Source of the DNA: Hevea brasiliensis
Taxonomy: Eukaryota > Streptophyta > Magnoliopsida > Malpighiales > Euphorbiaceae
Assembly: GCF_030052815.1 (NCBI RefSeq)
Contig: NC_079505.1
Coordinates: 76,965,054 to 77,029,053, forward strand
Length of the DNA stretch: 64,000 nt
Direction: 5' to 3'
In this document: in pieces, positions 1 to 10,834 of the stretch
How the letters are laid out: each line of letters begins with the position of its first letter
Numbering within the stretch: the stretch's first letter is position 1
Made by a program: the position numbers and the translations under genes
Notes under the pieces: generated by a model
The model's input: only the letters and a program-made list of their open reading frames with translations
Database searches by the model: none
What the model was told of the DNA's origin: nothing

Positions 1-1933
1 ATGCAAGATTAATAACCTATTCAACAATGTAATGATTTAACTAAATTTGCATCAAATTAAAATAAGCAAATTGAAATATAGCAAGATTTAAAATGGCAAG
101 TAATTAAATTCGATTAGAAATTAACAATGATAAAAGAGGCGATTCTGGAGTTTGGGGGTTCATATTGAAGCTATTTTGAGATTTTTAAATTGGTTACCCA
201 ATCTTATGGAATTTACGGGTTTTAAGGAGATTAATTCTTAAATCCTTTGAATACCATTTCGAGTGGGACAAAGAGTGCCTTAATCAATCTAATCCTATTT
301 TCATGGAGTTAAAATTAATCAAGACCCATTAAGTTCCTTAATTAATCTATAAATCCTCTTAATCCTTAGCCTATTTTTAAATCTAAGTTAATTAAGTCCA
401 ATTTCTTGATTATCTATCACAAGGTTTTCTCCTTTCGGTGCTTCAACCATGGATTAAGAACAATACTTAATGGGATCCTACACTAAGCATGTCATTGAGC
501 ACACAAGAAATGAATAAAACTTCATTAAAATCACAAAATATGAATTACTCAATCAAAATCCACAAAATATCTCAAATAGTACATCCCAAATTCAGAATCT
601 AATGAAAACTACTCATTATCCATGATATTTACAATAAATTCTAAGTAAATATGGAAATAAATCTTAAATCTAAGCTAAGAACTAAGAAACCCAATACAAG
701 AAAGGTAAGAAAATAGGGAAGAAGGGAAGAAAACTCCAAATCTAGTCTAGAAATGGAGAGGTGACGTTTTGCTCTGTTTTCTGACTCTTCCCCTGCTGCT
801 GCTCCTTTTTTTTGTTTCCGCTCCCTTTCTAAAATGAGATAAGGGCCTATTTATATCTTTTTCTGATAAGTAGCCCTAAAATGGTGTGTTTAAGGTGTAG
901 TTTTCATGAGGGAATCTTCTGCCAGCTAATTATGAAGACTCTATGAAACTGCATAAGTGGACTATATAAGTTATGCAGGCCTTTATGCAGTTTTCGGCAG
1001 GTTTTGGGCCCTTTGTGTGAAGCTGCATAAGTAAGGAGTAAGTCTGCATAAGTCATACAGTGACTTATGCAGATTTCGGCAGGAATGGAAAATTTATGTT
1101 TTCTCCCTGTGCAGAACTACACAACTTATGCAGCAAGTTATGCGCAATTTGGCCACTGCATACTTCAACTTTCAAACTTGTTTTTGATATCTTTAGCTGT
1201 AGAAATCACTCCTCATTGGCAAAATTTCTTTTTTAGTCCCTCAAAAATATCATTTTTCCTACAAAACAAAGTAAAATTACAAATTAATCCAAAAATTGAT
1301 AATCATGAAAAACTATCTAAATAACCAATAAAATTAGCTAAAAGTGACTAACAATTAAATAAAATGGCCATGAAATTAAACCTAAATGACTATGCAAAAT
1401 GCATGTATCATAAGGAACCACATCGAGTCTCATTCCTTGTGCCTAAACAGACACATGGAAACAACTGAATTCAATAGAATCAAAATCATAAATTAAATAT
1501 AAATCATCATAAGCCATGATGAGAAAATACTCTTGATATGTAGAGTTATTTTGTTGTCATAATTGTTGAGCACATCAAGTAACATGACATTTATAAAATC
1601 AGCATTATTAAGGCCCAGGCATTCCAATTGTGGAATCCTGATGTACTGTCCAAGTTTGTTGCACGTTGCTGTTATCCAATTTGATTGTCCACCAACAAGT
1701 ACGTAAACATGGATATGATATTGATGGACGTAAATGACTTACCAAGTAAAGGGAGTTACTGGGGACACAAGTTATTGAGTAGTGTGGATGAGTGTTTTTT
1801 TTTCCCCTAGATTACAAAAGCTTCTATGCTAAATCATGTTTGGGAAAAGAGAAAGCAACGATGTATTTAGAATCTCAAAACTCAAAAAGATTTAACTTCC
1901 TTTACATCTGCTTGCTGCGAGGCTTATTTCATG
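1..1933. other. AT-rich intergenic DNA without a recognised gene
   Basis: No reading frame here resembles a protein I know. The stretch near 1067-1324 is open but low in complexity and shows no domain. The only structured part is the cluster of GCATAA/TTATGC palindromic motifs at 945-1135, listed separately. The sequence around 420-520 and 1400-1460 looks like worn-down retroelement or intergenic DNA, but I cannot assign a family. Confidence 0.5.
945..1135. repeat. Cluster of inverted CTGCATAAGT / ACTTATGCAG motifs
   Basis: About eight copies of the core GCATAA or its complement TTATGC lie within 190 bp, in both orientations. Three are followed by a related TTTCGGCAGG or TTTTCGGCAGG tail (near 985, 1066 and upstream). 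Some copies pair head-to-head, for example around 1043-1070, and could form short hairpins. The density is far above chance. It may be the worn end of a transposon or LTR; I cannot name a family. Confidence 0.55.
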
Positions 1934-1941
1934 GTCCATAC

Positions 1942-2237
1942 TAGGGATGAAAATTGAAAATCGAAAATTTTAAAAAAACCGATTGATAAGAGAAAATCGA
2001 ACCGATAAATTATCAAACGAAATTTATAAAATTTCATATTTTTAACATTAAATCCAAATAATAAAAACATAAAAACCAAAAAAATTAGAAATCAAAACTT
2101 AAAAATCTTTAGGTTCGGTTCGGTTTTCTTTGATTTCGGTTCGATTCAATTTGCTTCGATTTTTTTTTATTTCCTATATATATTAATAATTATTTTTATG
2201 AAAATAAAAATTATCAAAATTATAAAGCACACCCCTA
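1942..2237. mobile_element. hAT-like MITE with perfect 8-bp target duplication
   Basis: A 296-bp element is bounded by near-perfect terminal inverted repeats, TAGGGATG at the left and CACCCCTA (complement TAGGGGTG) at the right. The flanks carry an exact 8-bp direct repeat, GTCCATAC, at 1934-1941 and 2238-2245. An 8-bp duplication and TAGGG(A/G)TG ends are typical of hAT-superfamily non-autonomous elements. The interior is AT-rich with repeated AACCGA/TCGGTT words and has no coding capacity, so it must have depended on a transposase made elsewhere. Confidence 0.85.
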
Positions 2238-2245
2238 GTCCATAC

Positions 2246-2611
2246 TATATACCTGCTTTGCCCATGTATCTCTCAACTCTCTAGCATTGTTAAGTAGTTT
2301 GATCAGAATTCGACCCTATTTTCCAGTTGTGACCTGGTTTAGATACTTATGCAAGGCTCCAACATGGAGAAGCATATTTGTTGCAATACAACAATGTACT
2401 ACAATAACTCAAACTAACTGCAGCTGAGTTCTCTAAAATCACTTACACAAAGACAGATGTTTTCCTGTGTATACTTATCAAGTAGTACGGTACAACATCC
2501 ACAAATGATCACTTTTTTTTGCGGTAAAATTTCAAAAATAATAACCATCAATTAAAGAGACAAAAAATGAAGTAGACAGAATCACAGGATACATAACCAT
2601 GTAATACTTAC
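2246..2611. other. Intergenic spacer between the MITE and the carrier pseudogene
   Basis: I see no gene, tRNA or mobile-element end here. If the carrier gene had been complete, its later exons would lie in this direction on the minus strand. I looked for the second-half carrier wording and did not find it, which supports a 3' truncation. Confidence 0.45.
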
Positions 2612-4457
2612 TTGGAGTCTTGTTTAAACAGCCCACAATGGATTTGTAGCAGTGGATGTGGCAGCCCCAGCACCTGCGGCAGCTACCATGTTTGCACCAA
2701 CCGTGAGTTGGTTATTCCCATCCCCTGCAATACAATATCACAAAATGTTTTTGAAAAAAATTACACATAGCTTAGAGAAAGAAAAAAATAAAAAGGGTTA
2801 AGGGAACTAGGTTCGTGTAGGAACACAAAAGAAAACTGAAGCATAATTTTCAAAAATGCAACACTGCAAAGTACCAACCATGCGACAGGAGTAGACCTTT
2901 GCGTTGCTCATAAACTGTGAAATAAACCTATAAATGAAATGAACACAGTTGTTACCGAAGAAATTTTAAAGCACATAAGAAGGTACTTGCATGTGTTTGC
3001 TGAGAGAGAAATGGAACATAACTTAAACAAAATTCTTTAATCAATTCCAAATAAAAGACACCAGAATTTGGAACAATGTTCTAAGGACCCTAGAAATTAA
3101 CGCCTTCCAGAGTGGCTTCTTATTGATGATCTTCTTTTTCAGTAGACATTAAAGATTCCTGTCATTGTAGTTGTTTGGAAATCAAAAAATGGCATGACTC
3201 TTCCAGTAAAAGCAGAACCACAATGGTAGTGTTACCTACGATGGCTTAAGGGGGAAAAATATTTTCCTAGATTAAAGAGCCCTCACATATTTAGCCCAAG
3301 CAATTACATCATTAGCTACTAAATATATTTCAAGCGTTGGCCTCATGGAAACAAGAAACAGAAATGATACTTACAGTCCAGTTTGGAAGTAGCGCTATTA
3401 TTGTTGGAGAAAGACCACGATATAATCCCTTAAAACCTTCAGTCCTAATCATTTTCTGGAGACTCGTAACAATGATGCTACCTGTGCACAGATGAATGAG
3501 AAGAGCAAAAGAATTGGTCGCTAATTGGTAAGCAAGAGAACAAGTATACTAAGGATAAAATCATCTTTTGAAGTCCATATTTAGAATTGTGTCCTATATA
3601 GTTCAATTACCATATTTACATTATCTGAATTAACCAAAGTTGCAAAGAGCACGCAGAGAAGATAACACAGTCTTTTGTCAGGTGGGAAAAATCTCAAACA
3701 GCTAGAATTATGAATTAGAAGTTTTCATTTAAACATGAGATATTAACCAAACAGTTCATGGGCTGATCCCAAGTATGTGAAACCATTTGTTTATTAAAAT
3801 GACAAACAGACACCTCTTAATGAACAAACCAGTGCAAATGTTTTAAAACAAGAATCAGAATTCAAGGTTCAATGTTCTTATGACGCTCTATGGTAAATGA
3901 TTTGTTCTCTAAAATATCCATTCAATGGCAAGGCACCTCCCCCAGAAGGTAAGAACTTCCACTGGATTGCTTCTAAATAAACCAATCCATAGTTTCAAGG
4001 ATCAACATAAAACATAATATTCAAGTGCACAGAATCCACAATACCTGCACGACCTGAATTGGGAGTAGCATGCAAGCCATATAGCTGTAACCGGGTCTTG
4101 ATCACATACAATGAGCCAACGAAAGTAGCTGCAATAGCACCTGTAAGCATCATCAAGCACCCAATAAATGACAGAAGACTATTATTCACTCGGAGCATAG
4201 ATAACTCGTTTCAAAAAAGAGTAGCAATGATGAATTAACAAAAACAGAATCAACTAAGAACTAACTCAATTTTAAGCTATTACTAGAATTAAACATAAAA
4301 ACCCAAAAAAAAAAATCTCAAAAGAAACGTCATTGCAACAATTATTGAAAGAAAAAATTCGTACTTGTTTAGGCTAAACTGCAGCAGAACCAGCACCAGC
4401 GTGGCACATTAAGTCCCTGGGGGTTCGATTATGGGATGATTCCCCACCATTACTCAT
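2612..4457 (-). pseudogene. Broken NDT2-like NAD+ carrier (mitochondrial carrier family), 5 exons, 3' truncated
   Basis: Five minus-strand segments align in order with the N-terminal half of plant NDT-type carriers, which exchange NAD+ across plastid or mitochondrial membranes. They are exon 1 about 4379-4457 (MSNGGESS...), exon 2 4045-4140 (AATFVGSLYVIKTRLQ), exon 3 3375-3481 ([17 protein letters not shown]), exon 4 2879-2927 (VYFTVYEQ) and exon 5 2612-2725 (AGAGAATSTATNPLW). Phases match across the inner junctions. Lesions: the carrier signature PX[DE]XX[KR] in exon 2 reads SLYVIK, losing both Pro and the acidic residue; exon 1 lacks a clean GT donor in the right phase; and exon 5 has TAA at 2624-2626 where the second-repeat signature has its invariant basic residue. 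No exons for the C-terminal half were found down to position 1. The neighbours do not rescue it. The family is secure; NDT2 versus NDT1 is judged from memory of the exon 2-3 wording. Confidence 0.85.
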
Positions 4458-5635
4458 TCTTCAAACCTGTCTAGAAATCCAAAAATTGTATAATACAAAA
4501 GCAAAAGCCCATTGGCAGATCTATATACAGGTGTAGGCAGAGATAAGCATGGGTTTTCTCTATCACATTGGAGGGTAAGGAGATCCCAGAAAGTGGAAAC
4601 AATTGCTCCTGTTGAAGAACAGAAGAAATGGTTCTCTCACTGCAATAATTAATTAGGAATTGCAGATCAAAAAAAGGAGGAAGACAGTGAGAGATCTCTC
4701 TGCAGCTTTGCTCAGTCTGATGATGTCAAAAGACTTCGATAGTAGTCAACAACAAAACTAAGCATTTTAAAAATTTTTAAAAAATTGCAGTGATTTTAAA
4801 TTCTTCTCAATGATTTTAAAAGGACAATCAGAACTCTAATTTGCAATACCAATACCGTTACATTTTTTGAACTTTTAACAATAATCATATAATCCTCTTA
4901 TGAAAATTGCATTAGATTCGTATATTCGTGGAGATCGATTGCGTAATGCGTACTACCAACGAACGAGGCATGATCCTCTTCCACCGAACTAATCAGTAAT
5001 AAAACTAACACATTACCATTGAGAAAGCAAAAAACTGAGGCAAATGTACTGGCTATCCGCGCTGGGAGAATTCATTTTCTCCCGAAATTATAAAGAGAGC
5101 ATCGCATCAATAAAAGTGAACAGTACAAGATAAATATATTATTATAATTTTTATTTTAAAAAATAATATAAAATATTCAAATATTTATATTTTATATATA
5201 ATTAATTTCGATTAAAATTTATAAAAAATACTCTAATAACATTAAATTAAAAGTTATTCAATAAATTTGTAAAAAATTTACTAATAGAGTAAACTAGATT
5301 CAACACCTTCATTATTTTCATTAAAAGCTTAAATATAATTTTATTTAATTAATTAAAATTTTATATATCAAAGAAATTTATAATAAATTTAAATTTATCT
5401 ACAATTACCTTGAAGTTTAACAAGCATATTAAAGATTTTTTATCTTTAAATTTATGTGAAGAAGGATAATTTGTTCATCAACTTAATTTATAGAGTTTAA
5501 AACAAGAATAACAATAGATAGATTTTTACGAGTATATGACCGACAGAACTTTAATAGGATGAATTTACAAATAAATAAGTAGTATAATATAATTTAATGA
5601 TTTAATTTAAGTGGAATGAGATGAGGTAAACACTT
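4458..5635. other. Intergenic, former 5' flank of the carrier pseudogene, then AT-rich DNA
   Basis: The first ~600 bp have moderate base composition and would be the old leader and promoter of the carrier gene. After about 5120 the sequence becomes extremely AT-rich. No reading frame with recognisable domains is present. Confidence 0.45.
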
Positions 5636-6394
5636 GATTAATCATTTTATTAAGTAATAACTAAGGAAATGTATATTCGGTGCATCCATAGCATAAATCA
5701 ATGAAAAGCTAAGGTCCCATCAAAACATGCCTGGATTCCATGCCCAATAAGTGCATGAATAGACGCTACATGTATAAAAAGTATGGAGAATAATCATCCT
5801 CCATGAAGCCTCATATTCAAACTTTTATTCAAATTAAATAAATTTTTAAAATATCATGGAGAATAATGTAATAGATGATGCATGTCTGAATCATAATTTT
5901 TAGGAAAATTTATAATTTAAATTTTAAAATATGATAAAAATTATATTTTTAATTTTTTTTATTATTTACGCAAGCAAATTATTTTATTTTGCTAGAGAAT
6001 GTCCAATAATTAGGATTGCAAATTATTTTATTTCTGCTTTGATCAGTAGTAGAGGCGTTTCTACAATCATTGTACTCAACTGAAAATTCGAATTCCGATC
6101 AGTAATGGGACTAAGAATAAAAATTTGAATCTAATTATTACTCTTAATTTTTAAATTTTTATTAAATTTAATTAAAATTCATTCTAAATTTAATTGCCAA
6201 GCAAATCTCCATTTTTTTAGTTATGATTAAGTTTGAAATAATTAAATATTTGCTAGAATTATAACAAGAACATAAAGTTTAGTCTATAGTTATGTATTTT
6301 TTTTTATTTATTTTGTCCACAGTTGTAAATTTCACCAATTTTTATGTTTTTTTCATAATTCTAATAATATGTTTTTTTTTTTAATTATACATTA
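5636..6394. repeat. Direct repeat copy A (partner at 9026-10175)
   Basis: From about 5640 to 5940 and again from about 6190 to 6394 the sequence matches 9030-9330 and 9973-10165 with few changes, for example ATTCGGTGCATCCATAGCAT against ATTCAGTGCATCCATAGCAT. Copy B holds about 400 bp more in its middle. Copy A ends exactly where an LTR begins (TGTCACG at 6395). This is therefore a duplicated single locus with the LTR complex between the copies. Confidence 0.75.
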
Positions 6395-8983
6395 TGTCAC
6401 GACCCAACCTATGAGCCGAACCGGCACTAGGACCTGGGCCAGCCTAAAGCCCCCGAGGCCCGTAGTAAGCCTAACTATTCCTTAACCCAACTCTAAGGCC
6501 CATTTGGGCACAATTTCAAGAATTCAACCGAACAGAGTCCGGCCATAAAGTGGACCTTTCAACGGGGAGTTTTTGACTCACCCGACCTGTAAACACAATA
6601 TATAATCAATTGGAGAGCTCAGCTCACCCTCCACATACTCAAATGTCATAAAAATAAATGGGAGCTCAGCTCCCTCATCTAGTTCAACAAACATGCATAT
6701 AATAATAAGTTTACAGGCCCAACATGATAATTATATTACAGTCCCCAAAACAAATAAATATTTCTAACACATGCAGAAATTCTAGGAGTTAAAAGAATTA
6801 TACAAATATTAATAAACGACCTGCGAAGAAGAAAAGCAGTTTAACCACAACAAAAATCCTCCTGTAGCCTGAAAAATAATGAACAGGAGTGAGCGTTCGA
6901 CTCAGAGAATAAAATATCAATTTTAACTATAATCTCTATAACTATCTAAAGTTAATGCACCATGTAGAGTGAAATGCAACATCGATAATATTTTCACATC
7001 ATAACAACAAAAAAGTTATTTGGAGCACTCATACACCTGATAATGTCAAACAATACATATATGGGAGCTGATCCCCTATACAGCTCTCTTAATCCAAACT
7101 GTGCCAGCGAAGAACTCAAGCTCGAACTTCCACTTAATAAACCAAATCGGGGTCCCAGCGAAAAACTCAAGCCGTGTCTACCCCGAAGGACCGGGTCCCA
7201 GCGAAAATCTCAAGCCGTGTCTACCCGTCCTGTCTATAGCCAATACCACACCGCACACACGCCAACTCACGCACACTGCTCCAAATTACCACAACAACAT
7301 CCATGGCACTTAACAGTTATGAATGCAACATAAAACGTGCCTTGTCACGATCCAACCTATGAACTTAAAGCCGCCTAACTATTCCTCAAATCTATAACAA
7401 GGAACACAATTTAGACCCAATATTCATATAAGATAATTTAAATTAAATTATTATAATTTCATAAAACTAAAATCTCAACTTACTTCATTTACAAACTGTT
7501 TAAATACCATACAAATCTTCATTTATAAATCTTAAAAATTTAAATTAACACAATTTTTAACAAGGTCCACACTATTACTAACACATGCGGAGTTCTAGAT
7601 TTTAAATTTAGAAAAGATAGTAAAATAATTAAATAATCGACGTTAAACCTGCGAGGACGAAAACAGGTTGCTCAGTAAAATAACTCCTCCGTGGTCGGAA
7701 AAAATATTGAAGTAAAATATTAATTTTAACCATAATCTCTATAACTATCTAAAGCTAATGCACATGTAGGAGTGAAATGCAACATCAACAACAATTGCAC
7801 ATCATAACATCAAAAAGGTAATTTGGCACACACACACATCAATATATCAATCATAATAATATGGAGATCCCTATATACACTCTCTTAAATCCAATAAATA
7901 AGTAATTTTTTATTTTTTTTAAAAAATAAAAAATATAAAACTAAAAAGATAAAAATATTAAAAAATGAAGGATTCTTTTCCTTTCCATACTACCTACTAC
8001 CCAAAAAAAAAAAAAAAAAACAACAAATTCTTCTTCTCAATTCAACCATCTCTCTCATCATCATCACATGGCTCCCCCGCCCCTCCAAAAATATAAAAAA
8101 AAATAAAAAAAAATTTTTTTAGTCCCTATAATTGACATTTTTCAAAAATCCACTCAACAAGCTCTAAAAATTCTAAAATTTTAATATTTTATTCAGAATT
8201 TTACTCGATTCCATAAGTTTAATTATATAAAATTTAATTATCTTAATTTCAAATAATCTTATAAAATAATTTTACTTTCATCATATATTTTTCTTTTTTT
8301 TTTTTTTTTTTTTATTTTTTAACTTTATATTTATATATATAAAGAGAAAAAAAATAAAAAATGTCTTAGTAAAGTTTATCTCAAAAAAAAAAAAAAAAAA
8401 AAAAAGGAAGGAAGGAAGTTGAATCACCTCCATCCCCCATAGAGCAGCCAGCCACCACACCCACCCACGTGTGGGTGTGCCCCCCGCGTCGCGACACATT
8501 TGCCGGATCTGATCATACCACCCATTTCCCTCTCTCTTCCTCAGTCCAAAGAAGAAGAGAAGAGAGAGAGGAGAAGAGAGAGAGAGAGGGGGGGGGTTTT
8601 CCTCTCCCGATTTTCAACTTTTGGAATTATTCCACCACGCCAAAAAGTCCCCCATTTTTTTTTTTCTCTCTGGTTGTTACATGCCTAGAGTTTAACTACA
8701 TAGATATTTACATATAAGTGATGCATAGACATACTTGAACATATAATAATATCGAAATAATAATTAAAATTTAATATTTTACTCACAGACTTGACAGCAG
8801 TCACTGTGGCGACTGAACGGAGGAAGAAGGCTGTCCCGGTTCACCTGACAATTTTATTACAATCATTTAATAAAATTGACTCAATAGAAACTAAAAAAAA
8901 AAGACCAAAGACGTCCTAAGTCGTGCCAAAAATCTGGCAGAGTCTCCCCTATACCTAGGACAACCTGCAAATGGGTTATTACA
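6395..8983 (-). mobile_element. Short-form LTR of the 24-kb chromovirus family, interrupted by a nested LTR
   Basis: On the minus strand, 6395-7342 plus 8687-8983 match the 3' ~1235 bp of the LTR at 24254-26897, including the GTCGGGTGAGT region, the triple CTTGAG-TTCTTCGCTGG motif and the terminal GTGACA. Joined across the nested insertion the copy is about 1245 bp. It begins TGTAATAACCC on its own strand and lacks the first ~1.4 kb of the long LTR. The flanks are CATTA on the left and TTTAA on the right, so no matching target duplication remains. This suggests rearrangement after insertion, in line with the duplicated flanks. No internal gag-pol sequence is present, so it is a solo LTR or a single surviving LTR. 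Confidence 0.8.
7343..8681 (-). mobile_element. Nested solo LTR with perfect TGCCT target duplication
   Basis: A 1339-bp LTR starts TGTCACGATCC and ends TTGTTACA, so on its own strand it runs TGTAACA...GTGACA. It is flanked on both sides by TGCCT (7338-7342 and 8682-8686). Removing it and one TGCCT rejoins the surrounding LTR. Its ends and parts of its body (for example 7343-7380 and 7725-7800) are related to the surrounding LTR but clearly diverged, so it belongs to another subfamily. It contains long T, A and GA-rich runs (around 8290-8400 and 8545-8600). No gag-pol is present, as expected after LTR-LTR recombination. Confidence 0.85.
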
Positions 8984-9025
8984 TTTAAATATATATAAAT
9001 ATCTTGAGAAGAATTCATAGCATTT

Positions 9026-10175
9026 TATTAATCGTTTTATTAGGTAATAACTAAGGAAATGTATATTCAGTGCATCCATAGCATAAATCAATGAAAAGCT
9101 AAGGTCCCATCAAAACATGCCTGGATTCCATGCCCAATAAGTGCATGTATAAAAAGTATGGAGAATAATCATCCTCCATTAAGCCTCATATTCAAACTTT
9201 TATTCAAATTAAATAAATTTTTAAAATATCATGGAAAATAATGTAATAGATGATGCAAGTCTGAATCATAATTTTTAGGATAATTTATAATGTAAATTTT
9301 AAAATATGATAAAAATTATAATTTATTTCTTTTATTTTTATGAGAAATAAATTAATACTTAAAATATATTTTTATTAATAAAATAGTTAAAATATTAAAA
9401 TTCACCATTAATGAGAAAAATTGTAACAGTTTATTACATTATATTTTACTTTTTAGTAAAATTTTAGTTTTTATAATTTTAATATTTATAATACTTTAAT
9501 CTTTTAAATTTTGATCGACTGCTTTAATCAGATTAACAAACGATAAATTTTAATAAAATGATTATTTTGTTAATAGAAATATATTTTGAAGGTTAATTTA
9601 TTTCTCATAAAAAATAAAAAGACTAAACTATAATTTTTATTATATTTTAAATATTAAATTATAAAATACCTTATTTTTTTTATTTTTCTTTTTATTCTGT
9701 TGTTAATCATAATAATTAATAAGTCGCCTAACTATCTGGGTTCTAATTATGCCAAATATATTTTTTTTATTATTAATTGATCTCTTATATATAAATATTT
9801 AATTAAATAATTATTATTTTTATTTTTATGTATTACTTATATAATAGGTGTCAGATTTAAATTTTTGGTATTTCAATCTCTAATAAGAAAAAAATAATCG
9901 CACCCTTTTTATTTATTAAAATGATTAATTCATTTGAATTAATGATGAGATGAGATTATATAATTCATTTAATTGCCAAGCAAATCTCTACTTTTTTTAG
10001 TTATGATTAAATTTGAATAATTAAATATTTGCTAGAATTATAACAAGAATATAAAGTTTAGTCTATAGTTATGTATTTTTTTTTATTTATTTTGTCTACA
10101 CTTGTAAATTTCACAAATTTTTATGTTTTTTTCATCAATTCTAATAATATGTTTTTTTTTTTAATCATACATTAT
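9026..10175. repeat. Direct repeat copy B (partner at 5636-6394)
   Basis: This copy repeats 5636-6394, with an extra AT-rich stretch at about 9330-9970 that is absent from copy A. The right part ends ACATTATTCC where copy A ends ACATTA followed by the LTR. Copy B may therefore preserve the uninterrupted form of the target site. No coding capacity. Confidence 0.75.
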
Positions 10176-10330
10176 TCCTTTAAGTTTCACCGAATCATCA
10201 TAAAAAATTATTTTAAAATTAAATTAAACATATTTCAATCATGAATACTTCAAAACAATTAAAAAATTCAAATACCTTTTTTTAAAACGTTAAAAAAAAA
10301 AAAACTGCATTCTAAACATGCTCTTATTGA

Positions 10331-10826
10331 TAGAAGTGTGTATTATTAGGTTATAATTAAATAACCAAATTGAATCAATAAAATTTAGCTATTTTGTTAA
10401 GAGTGAGTTGAGTTTAGTTTTTAGTTAATAATTTTAAAATTTTTTATTTTCGATTTGATTTGGTTAGTTTTAATTTAGTGAATTTATATTAATTATATTT
10501 TTATTAATAATATATCATTTATAACTATTATTTTTATAATTTTATCAATAATATTCAATTTGTAATTTTTTTTATTATTAATAAATCATGTTTATTATTT
10601 TTATAAGTAAAAAAATTAAAATGTATTATTATTAATAAATAAATAATTAAATAAATAAATAATATAAAATATATATTATTTTTTTTTATTAATTTAATTA
10701 CAACCAATGATAGATCGAATATTTTTTAATTTTGGTTAGGTTCAGATCGGTTAATATAAATAGAGTTGATTAAAATTTTGATTAGCTCGAACTTTGGCTC
10801 AGTTTGATTTTAAATGCCTACCTCTA
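10331..10826. mobile_element. Probable hAT-like MITE with a 7/8 target duplication
   Basis: The 496-bp segment starts TAGAAGTGTGTATT and ends with the complement of TAGAGGTAGGCATT, matching at 10 of 14 terminal positions. The flanks are CTTATTGA (10323-10330) and TTTATTGA (10827-10834), differing at one base. The interior is AT-rich and carries GGTTAGTTTT/AACCAAATTG words like those of the element at 1942. Older and more worn than that one; non-coding. Confidence 0.6.
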
Positions 10827-10834
10827 TTTATTGA

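Noticed and set aside
4410..4445. GGGGGTTCGATTATGGG, which looks like a tRNA T-arm
   Set aside because: No acceptor stem or anticodon arm around it; it lies in exon 1 of the carrier pseudogene.
8469..8717. Open frames at 8281-8717 in the nested solo LTR
   Set aside because: They come from GA-rich and poly-A/T tracts of the LTR and have no domain.
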